64,000 nt of DNA from Acinetobacter bereziniae LMG 1003 = CIP 70.12 (GCF_000368925.1 NZ_KB849755.1:1294620-1358619); one strand, 5' to 3'. Shown: positions 8,721 to 18,391, numbered from the stretch's first letter. Numbers and translations: made by a program. Notes: a model not told the origin generated them from the sequence alone.

Positions 8721-9788
8721 TTAAATAAATTGTCCGATATATGCAACCAATGCCATTAAAATGGCTAAAGGTAAAATGATACGCACTGCAATACGCCAAA
8801 TATTATAAAAGCCTTCTGAACTGAAATTAATAGCTTTTCGTAAGTGACTGATTTTCATCATCCAACCCACAAATATTGAATAAATCAAACAAATCAACAA
8901 CCCCCAGATCATTAACAATGGATTAAATATCATCGAAATGTTTGGAATCGCCCAAATAAATAATGCCACCAAAAGCACAGCAAATTGAATTACCACAGCC
9001 ACTTGGCGTTGCACTAACTGTTCTTTGCTCAATTGTAATAATAGAGCAGCGGAAATAATCGCAGTAAATAATAATGCATAAGCTGGAATTTGTGATGAAA
9101 CAGCAAAGAAACCAAATGCTATTACTGCAATCAATTGTGCAATCCAGATCGGTAGAGCGGTTTTGCTTGCCTCATTGCGCTGTTGGACATTGAGCAAGCT
9201 TGTTTGCCAATACAACCCAAGACCTAAACCTGTTGCAACTAAAGCTAAAATTGTGGCATTACCCCACTCTTTAAACTCAACAGGTGTCACATGCCAAGTC
9301 TGCAAACCTGTTCCAAAAACCTGAGCCAAAGCCAATGAAACCAATACGCCAACTGTTGTTAAACCGACCAAGAACTGACGCGGAACAAAAGATAATGCAA
9401 AAGCAACGACAGCACTGCCAACAAAAATCAAATGTGGCGCAACTGGAAGTTGAGCAATATGTACAGCACTAGCACTAATATTTGAAAGTATGCCACCCGC
9501 TAAGAATGGAATAAAAATGACTGCCAACCATCCTACAATACGCCAGGATTGTGATGCATCTGCGTCACGAGTTAAGCTAGACAAGGCATTTAATGCGGTT
9601 GTTTTAGAGCGTTTTGCTAAAGCAACCTCTAAATAGGTAATCGGCAATGCCAAAATCAGCATTGACACTAACCACAATATCCAAAAATCAATTTGTCGAT
9701 CAATTTGAATACCCAGACTTGGTGCTAAGCCTGCGATAATCATGAATGATAAACAAAATGCCATGAGCGGCGATAACCATCGTGACAT
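8721..9788 (-). CDS. Multi-pass membrane protein resembling neurotransmitter:sodium symporters (NSS/SNF)
   Basis: 355 residues from ATG 9788, chosen because AGGA sits seven bases upstream; the open frame extends 23 codons further to a TTG without a ribosome site. About ten hydrophobic helices. The segments LALPITYLEVALAKRS followed by SQSWRIVGWLAV resemble the second helix and loop of NSS transporters, and the last helix (NIWRIAVRIILPLAILM) resembles their C-terminal helix. The protein is about 100 residues shorter than typical bacterial NSS members, so substrate and even transport activity are uncertain. It is cotranscribed with rnfH. Confidence 0.65.
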   Translation of the reverse strand: MSRWLSPLMAFCLSFMIIAGLAPSLGIQIDRQIDFWILWLVSMLILALPITYLEVALAKRSKTTALNALSSLTRDADASQSWRIVGWLAVIFIPFLAGGILSNISASAVHIAQLPVAPHLIFVGSAVVAFALSFVPRQFLVGLTTVGVLVSLALAQVFGTGLQTWHVTPVEFKEWGNATILALVATGLGLGLYWQTSLLNVQQRNEASKTALPIWIAQLIAVIAFGFFAVSSQIPAYALLFTAIISAALLLQLSKEQLVQRQVAVVIQFAVLLVALFIWAIPNISMIFNPLLMIWGLLICLIYSIFVGWMMKISHLRKAINFSSEGFYNIWRIAVRIILPLAILMALVAYIGQFI

Positions 9789-10003
9789 AGAATTATCCTG
9801 CATGAGGTGTTTCGTAAAAAGTTCTGCTATTTTGCCTTTGTCGATGCTGAAAATCAAAGCTTAAAAGAAAAAAGCAAATCACCCCTCGATAATTTGCTGC
9901 GCTAGACTTTTTTATAATCGCTCTTATTTCTTTTTATCCCCTCTGAATTTTTTTAATTAGAGAGCTGGTCATTTCCATAACTTAGGCTGAAATCAGCATG
10001 AGG

Positions 10004-10459
10004 TTATGAAAAAAATCGTGCAAACCAATTCTTGCCTTTTTTCTTTTCATTTTCTTTAATGATCCCCATCATATTTAATTTCACAGCTCCAACATAATCA
10101 GCGTCATCGTGCTGAATATGATTAATTAACCATTTAGACAAGACTTCATGTAATTCTTTTTCGATTGAATGACCTTGCTCAAAACTTTCACGGTAACTTT
10201 CTATACGCTTGATAAATAAATCATGGACACGTTTATGAGGAACACGATATTTATAACCTGCTTCTTCTTGTAAACTTTCTTCAAATGTAAAATGTGATTG
10301 CGTATAGTCGATAATATTATCGAGTATTTGTTTAATACGAACACGATCCGTTGCTATACCAATTTCATCAATTTCATTGATGTAATCCAAAATCCTTCTA
10401 TGTTGATCGTCAATCACATCGATACCAGTATTATATTCTGGAATCCATTTCATCTTCAT
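10004..10459 (-). CDS. Bacteriohemerythrin (oxygen-binding di-iron protein)
   Basis: 151 residues, a four-helix bundle that binds O2 at a non-haem di-iron centre, often used for oxygen storage, delivery or sensing. All seven ligands are present: H20, H56, E60, H75, H79, H114 and D119 (HxxxxD). The first motif is TGIDVIDDQHRRI. A basic, aromatic tail (NEKKKGKNWFARFFS) follows the domain and might touch the membrane. Two in-frame ATG codons stand at the start; the first has AAGG upstream. It is monocistronic, with a 284-base AT-rich upstream region. Confidence 0.93.
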   Translation of the reverse strand: MKMKWIPEYNTGIDVIDDQHRRILDYINEIDEIGIATDRVRIKQILDNIIDYTQSHFTFEESLQEEAGYKYRVPHKRVHDLFIKRIESYRESFEQGHSIEKELHEVLSKWLINHIQHDDADYVGAVKLNMMGIIKENEKKKGKNWFARFFS

Positions 10460-10743
10460 ACGATCACCTTAAAAAATAATGTCTTGACCTTTAAAATCCA
10501 TATTAACGAGAATCAAGTCAAATAAAAATGAACCGTATTACTCGGGATTCATTAAAAAAACCGCATTATTATTTAAGTTATTGTTTATATTAAATTAATA
10601 TTATTAATCAAACTAAAAGAGTAAGATATTTTTTAACCAATATTAAAATTCAAATGATTTTATAGATGATTTAATTATCTATTTATAGGTTTAATTCATT
10701 AGATTAGATACATAGTTATTTCAACTCATCAATTAATATTAAA

Positions 10744-11592
10744 CTAATGCTGATCTGCCTTGGTTATTCTGACTAAACTCGGGTCAGCAGCTTCACGCAC
10801 CAAGCGCTCGACATAGGTGGTTGCAGTTTTTATCACCTTTCCTTCTTTAAATAAAATCATTTCACCTGGTTTATAAGCTGTCCATACTTCATTTTGAGTC
10901 AACGGTTCTGTTGTTATTACAGCTACACGATCTTCTTTGGTGGTAAATTGACTAAAATCGATATCGACATCAATATCAATTAAACGTGCATATTTAAAAG
11001 GATACTCTCTAACAATCCAATGCAGTTTGGTCGTCGCATAACTAAATAATGCTTGTCCATTGGAAAGACAGAAATTAAAAGTACCGTATTCTGCAATTTT
11101 AGGAGAGATTTCTTCTAGTAAAGCAAAAATATCATTTAGACTTGGCTCAAAATAACCAAATCTTAAAACCAGCTGTTCGAGTAAATAGCAAAATGCCAAT
11201 TCACTGTCTGTACTGCCTACAGGCGTAAAGCGCCCCGACAAATGCGGATGAAAATTAAGTAAGTCGCCATTATGTGCAAAAATCCATTGTCTCCCCCACA
11301 ATTCACGAATGAAAGGATGTGAATTTTCTAAAGTGATTTTACCTTGTGTTGCCTTACGAATATGTGCAATCACATTGCGTGATTTAATCGGATAATTACG
11401 TACCAACTCAGCAATTGGCGATACGACTGCAGATTGATTATCCACAAATAAGCGACAAGCTTTATCTTCAAAAAAAGCAATACCAAACCCATCAGAATGA
11501 TCAGAGGTTATTCCTGCACGTTGAGAAAACCCACGAAACGAAAATGTAATATCGGTGGGTGCAGCACAGTTCATTCCAAGCAATTGGCACAT
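10744..11592 (-). CDS. Class II glutamine amidotransferase (YafJ-type)
   Basis: An N-terminal-nucleophile (Ntn) glutaminase domain. I start it at ATG 11592 so that the protein reads MCQLLGMNC, placing the nucleophilic Cys at position 2 as in class II amidotransferases; the frame stays open 23 codons upstream, and ATG 11634 has a GGAG nearby, so a cleaved propeptide cannot be ruled out. Other family landmarks are the SDGFGIAFFEDK, AHIRKATQGKI, NSHPFIRELWGRQWIFAHNGD and GSTDSELAFCYLLEQ segments. 282 residues with no synthetase domain, so the ammonia acceptor is unknown. Confidence 0.88.
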   Translation of the reverse strand: MCQLLGMNCAAPTDITFSFRGFSQRAGITSDHSDGFGIAFFEDKACRLFVDNQSAVVSPIAELVRNYPIKSRNVIAHIRKATQGKITLENSHPFIRELWGRQWIFAHNGDLLNFHPHLSGRFTPVGSTDSELAFCYLLEQLVLRFGYFEPSLNDIFALLEEISPKIAEYGTFNFCLSNGQALFSYATTKLHWIVREYPFKYARLIDIDVDIDFSQFTTKEDRVAVITTEPLTQNEVWTAYKPGEMILFKEGKVIKTATTYVERLVREAADPSLVRITKADQH

Positions 11593-11802
11593 AGCGTATT
11601 CATACAGCGTTTTATTTATAAGAATATTGTGCATGACTCCGCTTCCGCTTGCAAATCTCAATAACTGAAAATAACAGCATACAAGCGGATATTAGACCAA
11701 AGGAGTGAAATTGGGGATTGAAAGAAAAAAAGGATATCTTTAGGCTTTCATACTTCATCGGCAAGTATAAAAACTTAGGCAGTACCCTTTGATCATTTAA
11801 AC

Positions 11803-12588
11803 TTAGCGATTAACCATTTTATTGAGTACGAATTTTTTTGCGACTTCATTGACATCGAGAAATACAAAATAATCCAAGCAATTGAATGCTTCATCATGAT
11901 ATGCCTGCTTTGATAAGCGTGCATTCATTTTCAAATACACATCAAATAATTTTGGAATTCTTTCATCTTGTGGAAAACTGTATTCTGGATGGCTGGGTTC
12001 AAAAGCGGGTTTAGCCTTAACATCAATTGATTGCTTAGCCGTCATTTTTTTAAGATGTTGGTGAGTATAGTAAGCACGTGCTTTATTGTCTTCCAAACGA
12101 ATGCTGACACAGCCCATCAGATGTTTGGCTTTCATTTTCCAAAGTACTGTAGGAACTAGATTTAACCAAAGCATCGACAGCGCGCGTCCATTACGATAGC
12201 GAGGATGGACACAGGTACGCCCAATTTCAACAATATTTGATAGGTCTGAGAACTGTGAAACATCAAATTCTTGCGCGCTATAACTACGCGCAAGCTCATG
12301 ACCTTGGATCAATTTTAAACGGGTATAAGCAACAATTTCATTGCTCCACTTATCTCTTAGTACGGCATGTTCACAATCAAGATCATAAAGATCTTGATCT
12401 AAACCATTTTCAAAGTGGATACCAAACTGATCTGCAAATTGTACTGCGCGGAATTTTTGTACTTCTTTAAGCTGTTTAAGGTCTTCAACCCATTCAAATT
12501 TATATTGTGACTGTGCTTTTTTAGGTTTAGGCAAAGGTAAATTGAAGTTCTGGAAGTTCTGACGATACTGATTTAATTTTGCGAACAT
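11803..12588 (-). CDS. GNAT-fold N-acyltransferase, OlsB/FeeM-like
   Basis: 261 residues. The order FRAVQFADQFG ... DLDCEHAVLRDK ... IVAYTRL ... SAQEFDVSQF ... VEIGRTCVHPRYRNG ... LWLNLVP ... GCVSIRLED matches the acyl-ACP-dependent GNAT branch (Acetyltransf_5 type) that includes OlsB, which makes lyso-ornithine lipid, and the N-acyl amino acid synthase FeeM. A second acyltransferase (OlsA) would be needed for a complete ornithine lipid and is not adjacent. Alternatively it makes another N-acyl amino acid. AAGGAG precedes the ATG. Monocistronic. Confidence 0.78.
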   Translation of the reverse strand: MFAKLNQYRQNFQNFNLPLPKPKKAQSQYKFEWVEDLKQLKEVQKFRAVQFADQFGIHFENGLDQDLYDLDCEHAVLRDKWSNEIVAYTRLKLIQGHELARSYSAQEFDVSQFSDLSNIVEIGRTCVHPRYRNGRALSMLWLNLVPTVLWKMKAKHLMGCVSIRLEDNKARAYYTHQHLKKMTAKQSIDVKAKPAFEPSHPEYSFPQDERIPKLFDVYLKMNARLSKQAYHDEAFNCLDYFVFLDVNEVAKKFVLNKMVNR

Positions 12589-12708
12589 ATTTTTAGACTC
12601 CTTGAGCTTTTACTTACACTAGGCAATCCACATGACACTTATATGACGAAAAAATGACCATTTTAAAACACACTACAAACGGTGATAGGGGATAAATCCC
12701 TCCCCCAA

Positions 12709-12737
12709 TAAAAAACCAGTGTAAAAACACTGGCTTT
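12709..12737 (-). terminator. Rho-independent terminator of argB
   Basis: On the minus strand a 6-bp stem CCAGTG/CACTGG with a 6-nt loop is followed by TTTTTT, 20 bases after the argB stop codon. Confidence 0.85.
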
Positions 12738-12755
12738 GATCAGACAAAAATAGAT

Positions 12756-13664
12756 TTATGCGTGATTGGACTTTGAGCGGTTGGTAATCAAAGTACCCAC
12801 ACCATGATCAGTAAAGATTTCTAATAATGTTGCATGAGGTACACGACCATCAACAATATGTGCACTGACCACCCCACCTTTTACGGCATCTAAAGCACAG
12901 CCTACTTTTGGAATCATGCCACCATAGATCACCCCTGTTTCGATTAGGCGATCAACTTCTTGTGTACTGAGTCCAGTGAGTAGATTTTTATTTTCATCTA
13001 AAACACCGCTAATATTGGTCAACAAGATCAGTTTTTCAGCACCTAAAGCTTCTGCAACTTTACCCGCCACTAAATCTGCATTGATATTATAAGTTTGACC
13101 ATCTTCATCCACACCAAGCGGTGCGATCACTGGGATAAAATCACTTTGTGTAAACATTTCCAAGACATCGGTCTTTACACCAGTCACTTCTCCCACAAGA
13201 CCTAAGTCAATCTGGGTCACTGTACCATCATCTTGGGTTTTTTCCATCAACAGCTTTTTGGCACGTAATAAATTACCGTCTTTACCTGTTAAACCAATTG
13301 CGCGACCACCATGCTTATTGATCAAGTTGACGATTGATTTGTTCACGCTGCCACCTAAAACCATTTCAACCACTTCCATGGTTGCTGGATCAGTTACACG
13401 CATTCCATCAATACGATCAGACTCACGTCCTAACTGTTTTAATAATGAATCCACTTGTGGACCACCACCATGTACAACAATTGGATTTAATCCGACGGTC
13501 TTCAGCAAGACAATATCGCGCGCAAATGAACTTTCCAATGCAGGATCAGTCATTGCGTTACCACCATACTTCACAACTAGCGTTTTACCTGAAAAGCGTT
13601 GAATATACGGCAAAGCTTCTGTCAAAATTTGTGCTTTGTCGATGCCAGTGTGCTGGTGTGGCAT
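12756..13664 (-). CDS. argB: Acetylglutamate kinase ArgB
   Basis: Catalyses the second step of arginine synthesis, phosphorylation of N-acetyl-L-glutamate, in the cytoplasm. 302 residues, family-typical length including the N-terminal helix (PYIQRFSGKTLVVKYGGNAM) that in arginine-sensitive enzymes builds the hexamer and the feedback site. Nucleotide/substrate motifs: KYGGNAM, VHGGGPQVDSLL, NINADLVAGKVAEAL and GVIYGGMIPKVGCALDAV. AAGGAG is next to the ATG. It follows algC by 58 bases, and with algC and dut forms the conserved gammaproteobacterial gene order. Confidence 0.97.
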   Translation of the reverse strand: MPHQHTGIDKAQILTEALPYIQRFSGKTLVVKYGGNAMTDPALESSFARDIVLLKTVGLNPIVVHGGGPQVDSLLKQLGRESDRIDGMRVTDPATMEVVEMVLGGSVNKSIVNLINKHGGRAIGLTGKDGNLLRAKKLLMEKTQDDGTVTQIDLGLVGEVTGVKTDVLEMFTQSDFIPVIAPLGVDEDGQTYNINADLVAGKVAEALGAEKLILLTNISGVLDENKNLLTGLSTQEVDRLIETGVIYGGMIPKVGCALDAVKGGVVSAHIVDGRVPHATLLEIFTDHGVGTLITNRSKSNHA

Positions 13665-13722
13665 TCGTCTCTCCTTAATGAGCTATAGCGACTTGATCGA
13701 TGAGTATGGATCGTGCAAAAAA

Positions 13723-15162
13723 TCAATGTGCCTGTAAAATATCTTGGGCGATCATAGGATAGCGATCATGGAGCATAGACGCAAATGTCTGACGAATCTC
13801 ATCTAAACGATTTTGACAATCGGCATCAAAACGAACGGTAAAATACTCCCCCGTATTGGATGCGCGAATAATGCCGAACCCATGTTCAAAATCAAGTCGA
13901 ACCCCATCAATTTTACTTAATTCAGCACCAAACTGATGACTGAGATGCTCAATTTCATTCAGCACAATTTTTGGATCTGTATGGTGGGTACTGATATAAG
14001 TATCTTCAGTATAAAAACGATCAGGATAAGTAGCTAAAATTTCTGACAATGTGGCTTGAGGAAAATGACATAAGTATTCCATCACACGCAAAGCAGCATA
14101 TAAGCCATCGTCATAGCCAAGCCCACGCCCGTCGTTAAATACATAATGACCCGCATACTCGCCACCAAACACAGCATGTCCTTTTGACTGCGACATATAC
14201 TTGCGTAAAAAACTACTGCCTGTACGAATCATTTTCGCTTGTCCACCTAAGTGCTCGACGACCTGACGCACCATAGATGAACATTTCACATCAAAAACAA
14301 TTTCATGTTGTGGATGATCTTTTAAACACATTTGTGCAAATAGAGCCAACAGTCGATCAGCCGAAATGATATGCGCATTTTCATCCAGTAAAACAACCCG
14401 ATCTCCATCACCATCTAAAGCAATCCCTATATCCGCTTGATGATTGAGTACATTCTGACGTAATAATTCTAAATGTGTCGCTTGTGATGGATCTGGTGCA
14501 TGATCTGGAAAATTACCATCCGCATTACAACGCAAAGCAATTACTTCGCAACCGAGCTTCTTCAACACAAGATTGGCACAAAACCCAGCCGAACCATTTA
14601 AACCATCAATCACCACTTTTAAAGGTCTGGTTAATTGAATATCGTTAAGTAGTGTGGATTGATAAGATAAACAGAACTCAGATTTAATGTGGTGCGATGT
14701 TGTTTTAACCCCTGATACTGGCATACGCTCCACAGACTGGGTGTTTTGCAAATATTGTGCGGCTTGAACCCCAATATGTTGGATCATTTCTGGAGATGGT
14801 GGCTCAGACTGAATAATCCATTTAATACCGTTATCCGTTTTAGGGTTATGGCTGGCGGTCACCATAATGCCATTTCCCTGCGTATTACGTGCGGCAAAAT
14901 ACAATTGCGGTGTGGAACAACACCCTATTTCAGTCACATCGATGTCTTTATGTTGAAATACTTGTTTGATAATTTGAGCAAAAACGGGGCTGCTTAAACG
15001 TGCATCATAGCCCAAAGCCACTTGTGATTGACCCTTTTCAATGAGTTGATTTGCCAAGGCATCAGCAATGCCCTGAATTAACTCAGGTTTCATCATTTCA
15101 ACTTTTCCACGAATGTCATATGCACGGAAAATTTGAAAAGGAAAATCATTCATTTTCATCAT
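13723..15162 (-). CDS. algC: Phosphomannomutase/phosphoglucomutase AlgC
   Basis: An alpha-D-phosphohexomutase that interconverts 6-phospho and 1-phospho mannose/glucose and so feeds capsule, LPS and exopolysaccharide synthesis. About 479 residues from ATG 15162 (a TTG lies two codons upstream). Phosphoserine loop TASHNP (near residue 103), metal loop ALDGDGDRV, sugar-specificity loop GGEYAGH and phosphate-binding loop RASNTGEYF are all intact. Probably cotranscribed with argB. Confidence 0.95.
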   Translation of the reverse strand: MMKMNDFPFQIFRAYDIRGKVEMMKPELIQGIADALANQLIEKGQSQVALGYDARLSSPVFAQIIKQVFQHKDIDVTEIGCCSTPQLYFAARNTQGNGIMVTASHNPKTDNGIKWIIQSEPPSPEMIQHIGVQAAQYLQNTQSVERMPVSGVKTTSHHIKSEFCLSYQSTLLNDIQLTRPLKVVIDGLNGSAGFCANLVLKKLGCEVIALRCNADGNFPDHAPDPSQATHLELLRQNVLNHQADIGIALDGDGDRVVLLDENAHIISADRLLALFAQMCLKDHPQHEIVFDVKCSSMVRQVVEHLGGQAKMIRTGSSFLRKYMSQSKGHAVFGGEYAGHYVFNDGRGLGYDDGLYAALRVMEYLCHFPQATLSEILATYPDRFYTEDTYISTHHTDPKIVLNEIEHLSHQFGAELSKIDGVRLDFEHGFGIIRASNTGEYFTVRFDADCQNRLDEIRQTFASMLHDRYPMIAQDILQAH

Positions 15163-15350
15163 AAGCAAAAACTTCTATTTGCCAACCCTCTATTACTCAA
15201 CTTTCATTTTGATCATGATGAGTAAACAATTCATTTATTTGAGAATTTATTCTAGGGCTCAATGCAATTTATCAACAAATTCTTCATAATATATTCAGTT
15301 TTCTACTTGGCTTTATACATACTTTTTGTTACATATCAAAAAAATACTTT

Positions 15351-15376
15351 AAAAAGCCTGATAATTCAGGCTTTTT
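15351..15376. terminator. Terminator downstream of dut
   Basis: A 10-bp perfect stem AAAAAGCCTG/CAGGCTTTTT with a 6-nt loop lies 18 bases past the dut stop codon; the A/T arms give T-tracts on both strands. Confidence 0.85.
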
Positions 15377-15393
15377 AAACAAGTGTTAAACGA

Positions 15394-15846
15394 TTAGTTT
15401 TTGCCTGTATGACCAAAGCCACCAGCACCGCGTTCTGTCGCCTCAAACTCATCCACAATATCAAATTGCGCTTGAATTACAGGTACCAACACATATTGTG
15501 CCAAGCGCTCACCAGGTTCTAAAGTAAACGTTGTTTGACCACGATTCCACACAGAAACCATCAATTCACCTTGATAGTCTGAATCAATCAATCCAACTAA
15601 ATTACCCAACACGATACCATGCTTATGACCTAAGCCCGAACGCGGTAAAATTAAGCCTGCAAATTGAGGATCTTCGATATAAATCGCCATCCCTGTTTTT
15701 ACTAAAACGGTTTGACCTGGTTCAATTTGAATCGCCTCATCAACACATGCGCGCAAATCCAAACCTGCAGAGCCTGTAGTTGCATATGTAGGCATTGGCC
15801 ATGCTTGACCTAAACGTCGATCAAGTACCTTTACTTGAACTTTCAT
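15394..15846 (-). CDS. dut: dUTP diphosphatase (dUTPase)
   Basis: Hydrolyses dUTP to dUMP, supplying the dTMP precursor and keeping uracil out of DNA. 150 residues of the trimeric family with all five motifs: GSAGLDLRACVD (1), PRSGLGHKHGI (2), LIDSDYQGELMVSVWNRG (3), GERLAQYVLVPV (4) and the C-terminal P-loop-like RGAGGFGHTG (5). AGGA is seven bases before ATG 15846. The 108-base gap upstream contains the compound hairpin that ends rep. Confidence 0.97.
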   Translation of the reverse strand: MKVQVKVLDRRLGQAWPMPTYATTGSAGLDLRACVDEAIQIEPGQTVLVKTGMAIYIEDPQFAGLILPRSGLGHKHGIVLGNLVGLIDSDYQGELMVSVWNRGQTTFTLEPGERLAQYVLVPVIQAQFDIVDEFEATERGAGGFGHTGKN

Positions 15847-15866
15847 ATTGAAATCCTTGCTTAAAT

Positions 15867-15945
15867 AAAAAAATTAAATGCACTTTGCACTCTTGCTAAG
15901 TTGCCTGTGTATCAACAGTCAGGCTACAGAACAAGCAAAGTGCAT
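15867..15945 (-). terminator. Compound hairpin between rep and dut, probable rep terminator
   Basis: On the minus strand an 11-bp perfect stem (arms ATGCACTTTGC and GCAAAGTGCAT, 15935-15945 and 15879-15889) encloses a 45-base loop that itself contains a 5-bp stem GCCTG/CAGGC. It is followed by ATTTAATTTTTTTATTT. The size and nested loop are unusual for a simple terminator, and it lies in the dut leader region. Confidence 0.7.
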
Positions 15946-15954
15946 ATTTCAAAA

Positions 15955-17994
15955 TTAGCGTTTTAATAACGCTTTTAGATTCTGTAAATACTGTTGAGCC
16001 TGTTGTTTTGGATCAACATTTTCAGCAAGTTTTTTCTTACGCCCCAACCAATCCAGCTCATCCTGTGGCAGTTCATCTAAAAAGCGACTCGGCGTCATTT
16101 GCTTCATTTGCCCACCGTTTTTACGCTGCTCAGCCAAAGTTAAAGTTAAACCTTGTTGTGCACGGGTAATGCCCACATACATGAGACGGCGTTCTTCCTC
16201 AATGGTTTCCGCGGCAATCGAGTTCTTATGTGGTAAAAGTTCTTCTTCCAAGCCCATAATATAAACAAATGGAAATTCCAAACCTTTGGATGCATGCAGT
16301 GTCAAAAGATTAACTTTATCAGTGTCTTCATCTTCCTGTTGCTGCTCTAACATATCCAGTAAGACCATTTTACGAATTACACTTTCAATGTTCTTTTCAT
16401 CCACATCTTCTGCACGATTGATTAAACTCTGGATGCTGGTATAAAGCATTTCGACATTATCCAGTTTGGTTTTTTCTTGTGCCGGCGTCGCCGCAGTTTC
16501 ACGAAGATAATCAATATAACCAGCTTCATTCATCATCTGACGAATTTTAGGAACAGGTTCATCGTCATCCAACAATTCACGAGTAAAATCATTGATAAAG
16601 CCTGCAAACTCAGCCAACTGTGTGGTTGCCTTTTTCGGCATCACCATTGTCAAACGCTGATCACTGGCTGCTGCCAATAAAGATAAATGGTTTTCCTGCG
16701 CAAATAGCCCCAATTTTTCCAATGTCACTGGACCAATGGCACGTTTAGGCGTATTGATGATGCGTAGGAATGCACTATCGTCTTCAGGGTTAATAATGAC
16801 ACGCAAATAGCTCATGACATCCTTAATTTCAGCGCGTCCAAAGAATGATTGTCCGCCCGATAACTTATAAGGAATCTGCATTTGTCGAAGTTGAGTTTCC
16901 AGTACACGAGCTTGGAAGTTACCACGATAAAGCACCGCATAATCCTTCCAATTCTTACCATTCATTAATTTATGCGTAAGCAAGTCTTTAACGACACGTT
17001 CTGATTCATCATCATCATTACGGCAAGTAATCACTCGAATCACTTCACCATGCCCTTTATCACTCCACAATTTTTTATCAAAAATATGCGGATTGTTTTC
17101 GATTACATGGTTGGCTGCTTTTAAGATACGACTGGTTGATCGGTAGTTTTGCTCAAGCTTGATGACTTTTAAATTGCGGAAATCCTCTTTAAGTAACGCC
17201 ATATTCTCAGGCTTGGCACCACGCCATGCATAAATGGACTGGTCATCGTCGCCTACAGCAGTGAATTGCCCCATGACCCCGACCAATAATTTTACCAAAA
17301 TATATTGGGCTGTATTGGTATCCTGATATTCGTCTACCAACAAATAACGCACACGGTTCTGCCAACGATCACGCACTTCGGCATTCTCTTGTAACAGGCG
17401 TGTTGGCATCACAATAAGATCATCAAAATCTACTGCATTATAAGCACGTAAGTTTCGCTCATATAGCTGATACAAATGGGCAAATTGGACATCTTCGGGT
17501 GTTTCACAGGTGGTATGTGCTTGCTCAGGCACAATCAGATCATTTTTCCAATCAGAGATCTTCTTCATGGCTTTGGCAATCAAATCTTTACTTTCAGCAC
17601 CTGACAAATTATCACGATGCATTAAGTCCATCAGGATTCGTTTACAATCATCCGAGTCAAGAATTGAAAAATTATTTTTAAGTGGTGTATTTTTAAGCTC
17701 TATACGTAATAGATTTAAACCAAAGGTATGGAAAGTTGAGACTGAGAGCCCTTTACCTTCTTCTTTACCCAATAATTTACCAACACGCTCTTTCATTTCA
17801 CGCGCTGCTTTGTTGGTAAAGGTCATTGCTGTAATTCGGTGTGCAGGAATACCACATTGCTGTACAAGATAAGCAATTTTTCTTGTAATTACTGAAGTTT
17901 TACCTGAACCCGCCCCTGCAAGTACTAACAAGGGTCCTTGAGTATATTTCATGGCTTCAAGTTGCTTGTCATTCAGTTGACTTGCTTTCGACAT
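15955..17994 (-). CDS. rep: ATP-dependent DNA helicase Rep
   Basis: A 3'-5' superfamily 1A helicase that travels with the replisome, clears proteins from DNA and restarts forks. 679 residues, close to E. coli Rep (673) and shorter than UvrD; the N-terminus reads LNDKQLEAMKYTQGPLLVLA as in Rep. Walker A AGAGSGKT (26-33), motif Ia TFTNKAAREMKERV, motif II VDEYQDTN, motif III GDDDQSIYAWRGA, motif IV EQNYRSTSRIL, motif V LLTLHASKGLEFP and motif VI RRLMYVGITRAQ are complete. GAGGA precedes the ATG. Confidence 0.95.
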   Translation of the reverse strand: MSKASQLNDKQLEAMKYTQGPLLVLAGAGSGKTSVITRKIAYLVQQCGIPAHRITAMTFTNKAAREMKERVGKLLGKEEGKGLSVSTFHTFGLNLLRIELKNTPLKNNFSILDSDDCKRILMDLMHRDNLSGAESKDLIAKAMKKISDWKNDLIVPEQAHTTCETPEDVQFAHLYQLYERNLRAYNAVDFDDLIVMPTRLLQENAEVRDRWQNRVRYLLVDEYQDTNTAQYILVKLLVGVMGQFTAVGDDDQSIYAWRGAKPENMALLKEDFRNLKVIKLEQNYRSTSRILKAANHVIENNPHIFDKKLWSDKGHGEVIRVITCRNDDDESERVVKDLLTHKLMNGKNWKDYAVLYRGNFQARVLETQLRQMQIPYKLSGGQSFFGRAEIKDVMSYLRVIINPEDDSAFLRIINTPKRAIGPVTLEKLGLFAQENHLSLLAAASDQRLTMVMPKKATTQLAEFAGFINDFTRELLDDDEPVPKIRQMMNEAGYIDYLRETAATPAQEKTKLDNVEMLYTSIQSLINRAEDVDEKNIESVIRKMVLLDMLEQQQEDEDTDKVNLLTLHASKGLEFPFVYIMGLEEELLPHKNSIAAETIEEERRLMYVGITRAQQGLTLTLAEQRKNGGQMKQMTPSRFLDELPQDELDWLGRKKKLAENVDPKQQAQQYLQNLKALLKR

Positions 17995-18077
17995 TGTTCA
18001 TCCTCATCAAACTTCGAGCTCGATTATAGTCATCTAAAGTAGACTTGCAAAATGCTTAATTTGAATTTTTCCGACAT

Positions 18078-18101
18078 AAAAAAACCACGTCTAGATGGTT
18101 T
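18078..18101 (-). terminator. Minus-strand terminator upstream of rep
   Basis: Stem AAACCA/TGGTTT with an 8-nt loop followed on the minus strand by TTTTTTTATG. It would end a short transcript that starts between it and the OmpA-type lipoprotein gene, or protect rep from read-through. Confidence 0.5.
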
Positions 18102-18356
18102 ACTTTAAATAGCGTATTTGGTGATCTATTTTGCTTGTTGAGTTTCAATCACTACCTTTTTTTATACAATGATTAAGCCCATTTTAAATTGCAGTTGGTT
18201 GCTCAGCCATTTAAGACACTCCCTATTCTCCTTAAACAATCATTGTCGATTATTTTCCAAATAGTTTGCTTGAGTGAAATATAGGCTAGATACATCAGCA
18301 CTTTTTTAGCATTAAATCACCAGTTAATAGTGAATCATCTGCTATATCAACCATAA

Positions 18357-18391
18357 AATAAAAAAGGAATCATAAAATTATGATTCCTTTT
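18357..18391 (-). terminator. Terminator of the OmpA-type lipoprotein gene
   Basis: A perfect 14-bp inverted repeat (arm AAAAGGAATCATAA, effectively a 4-nt loop) followed by TTTTTTATTTT on the minus strand, 41 bases after the stop codon. Confidence 0.85.

Noticed and set aside
18184..18210. 8-codon frame MAEQPTAI with a purine-rich leader upstream of rep
   Set aside because: Too short to support; mentioned as part of the gap only.
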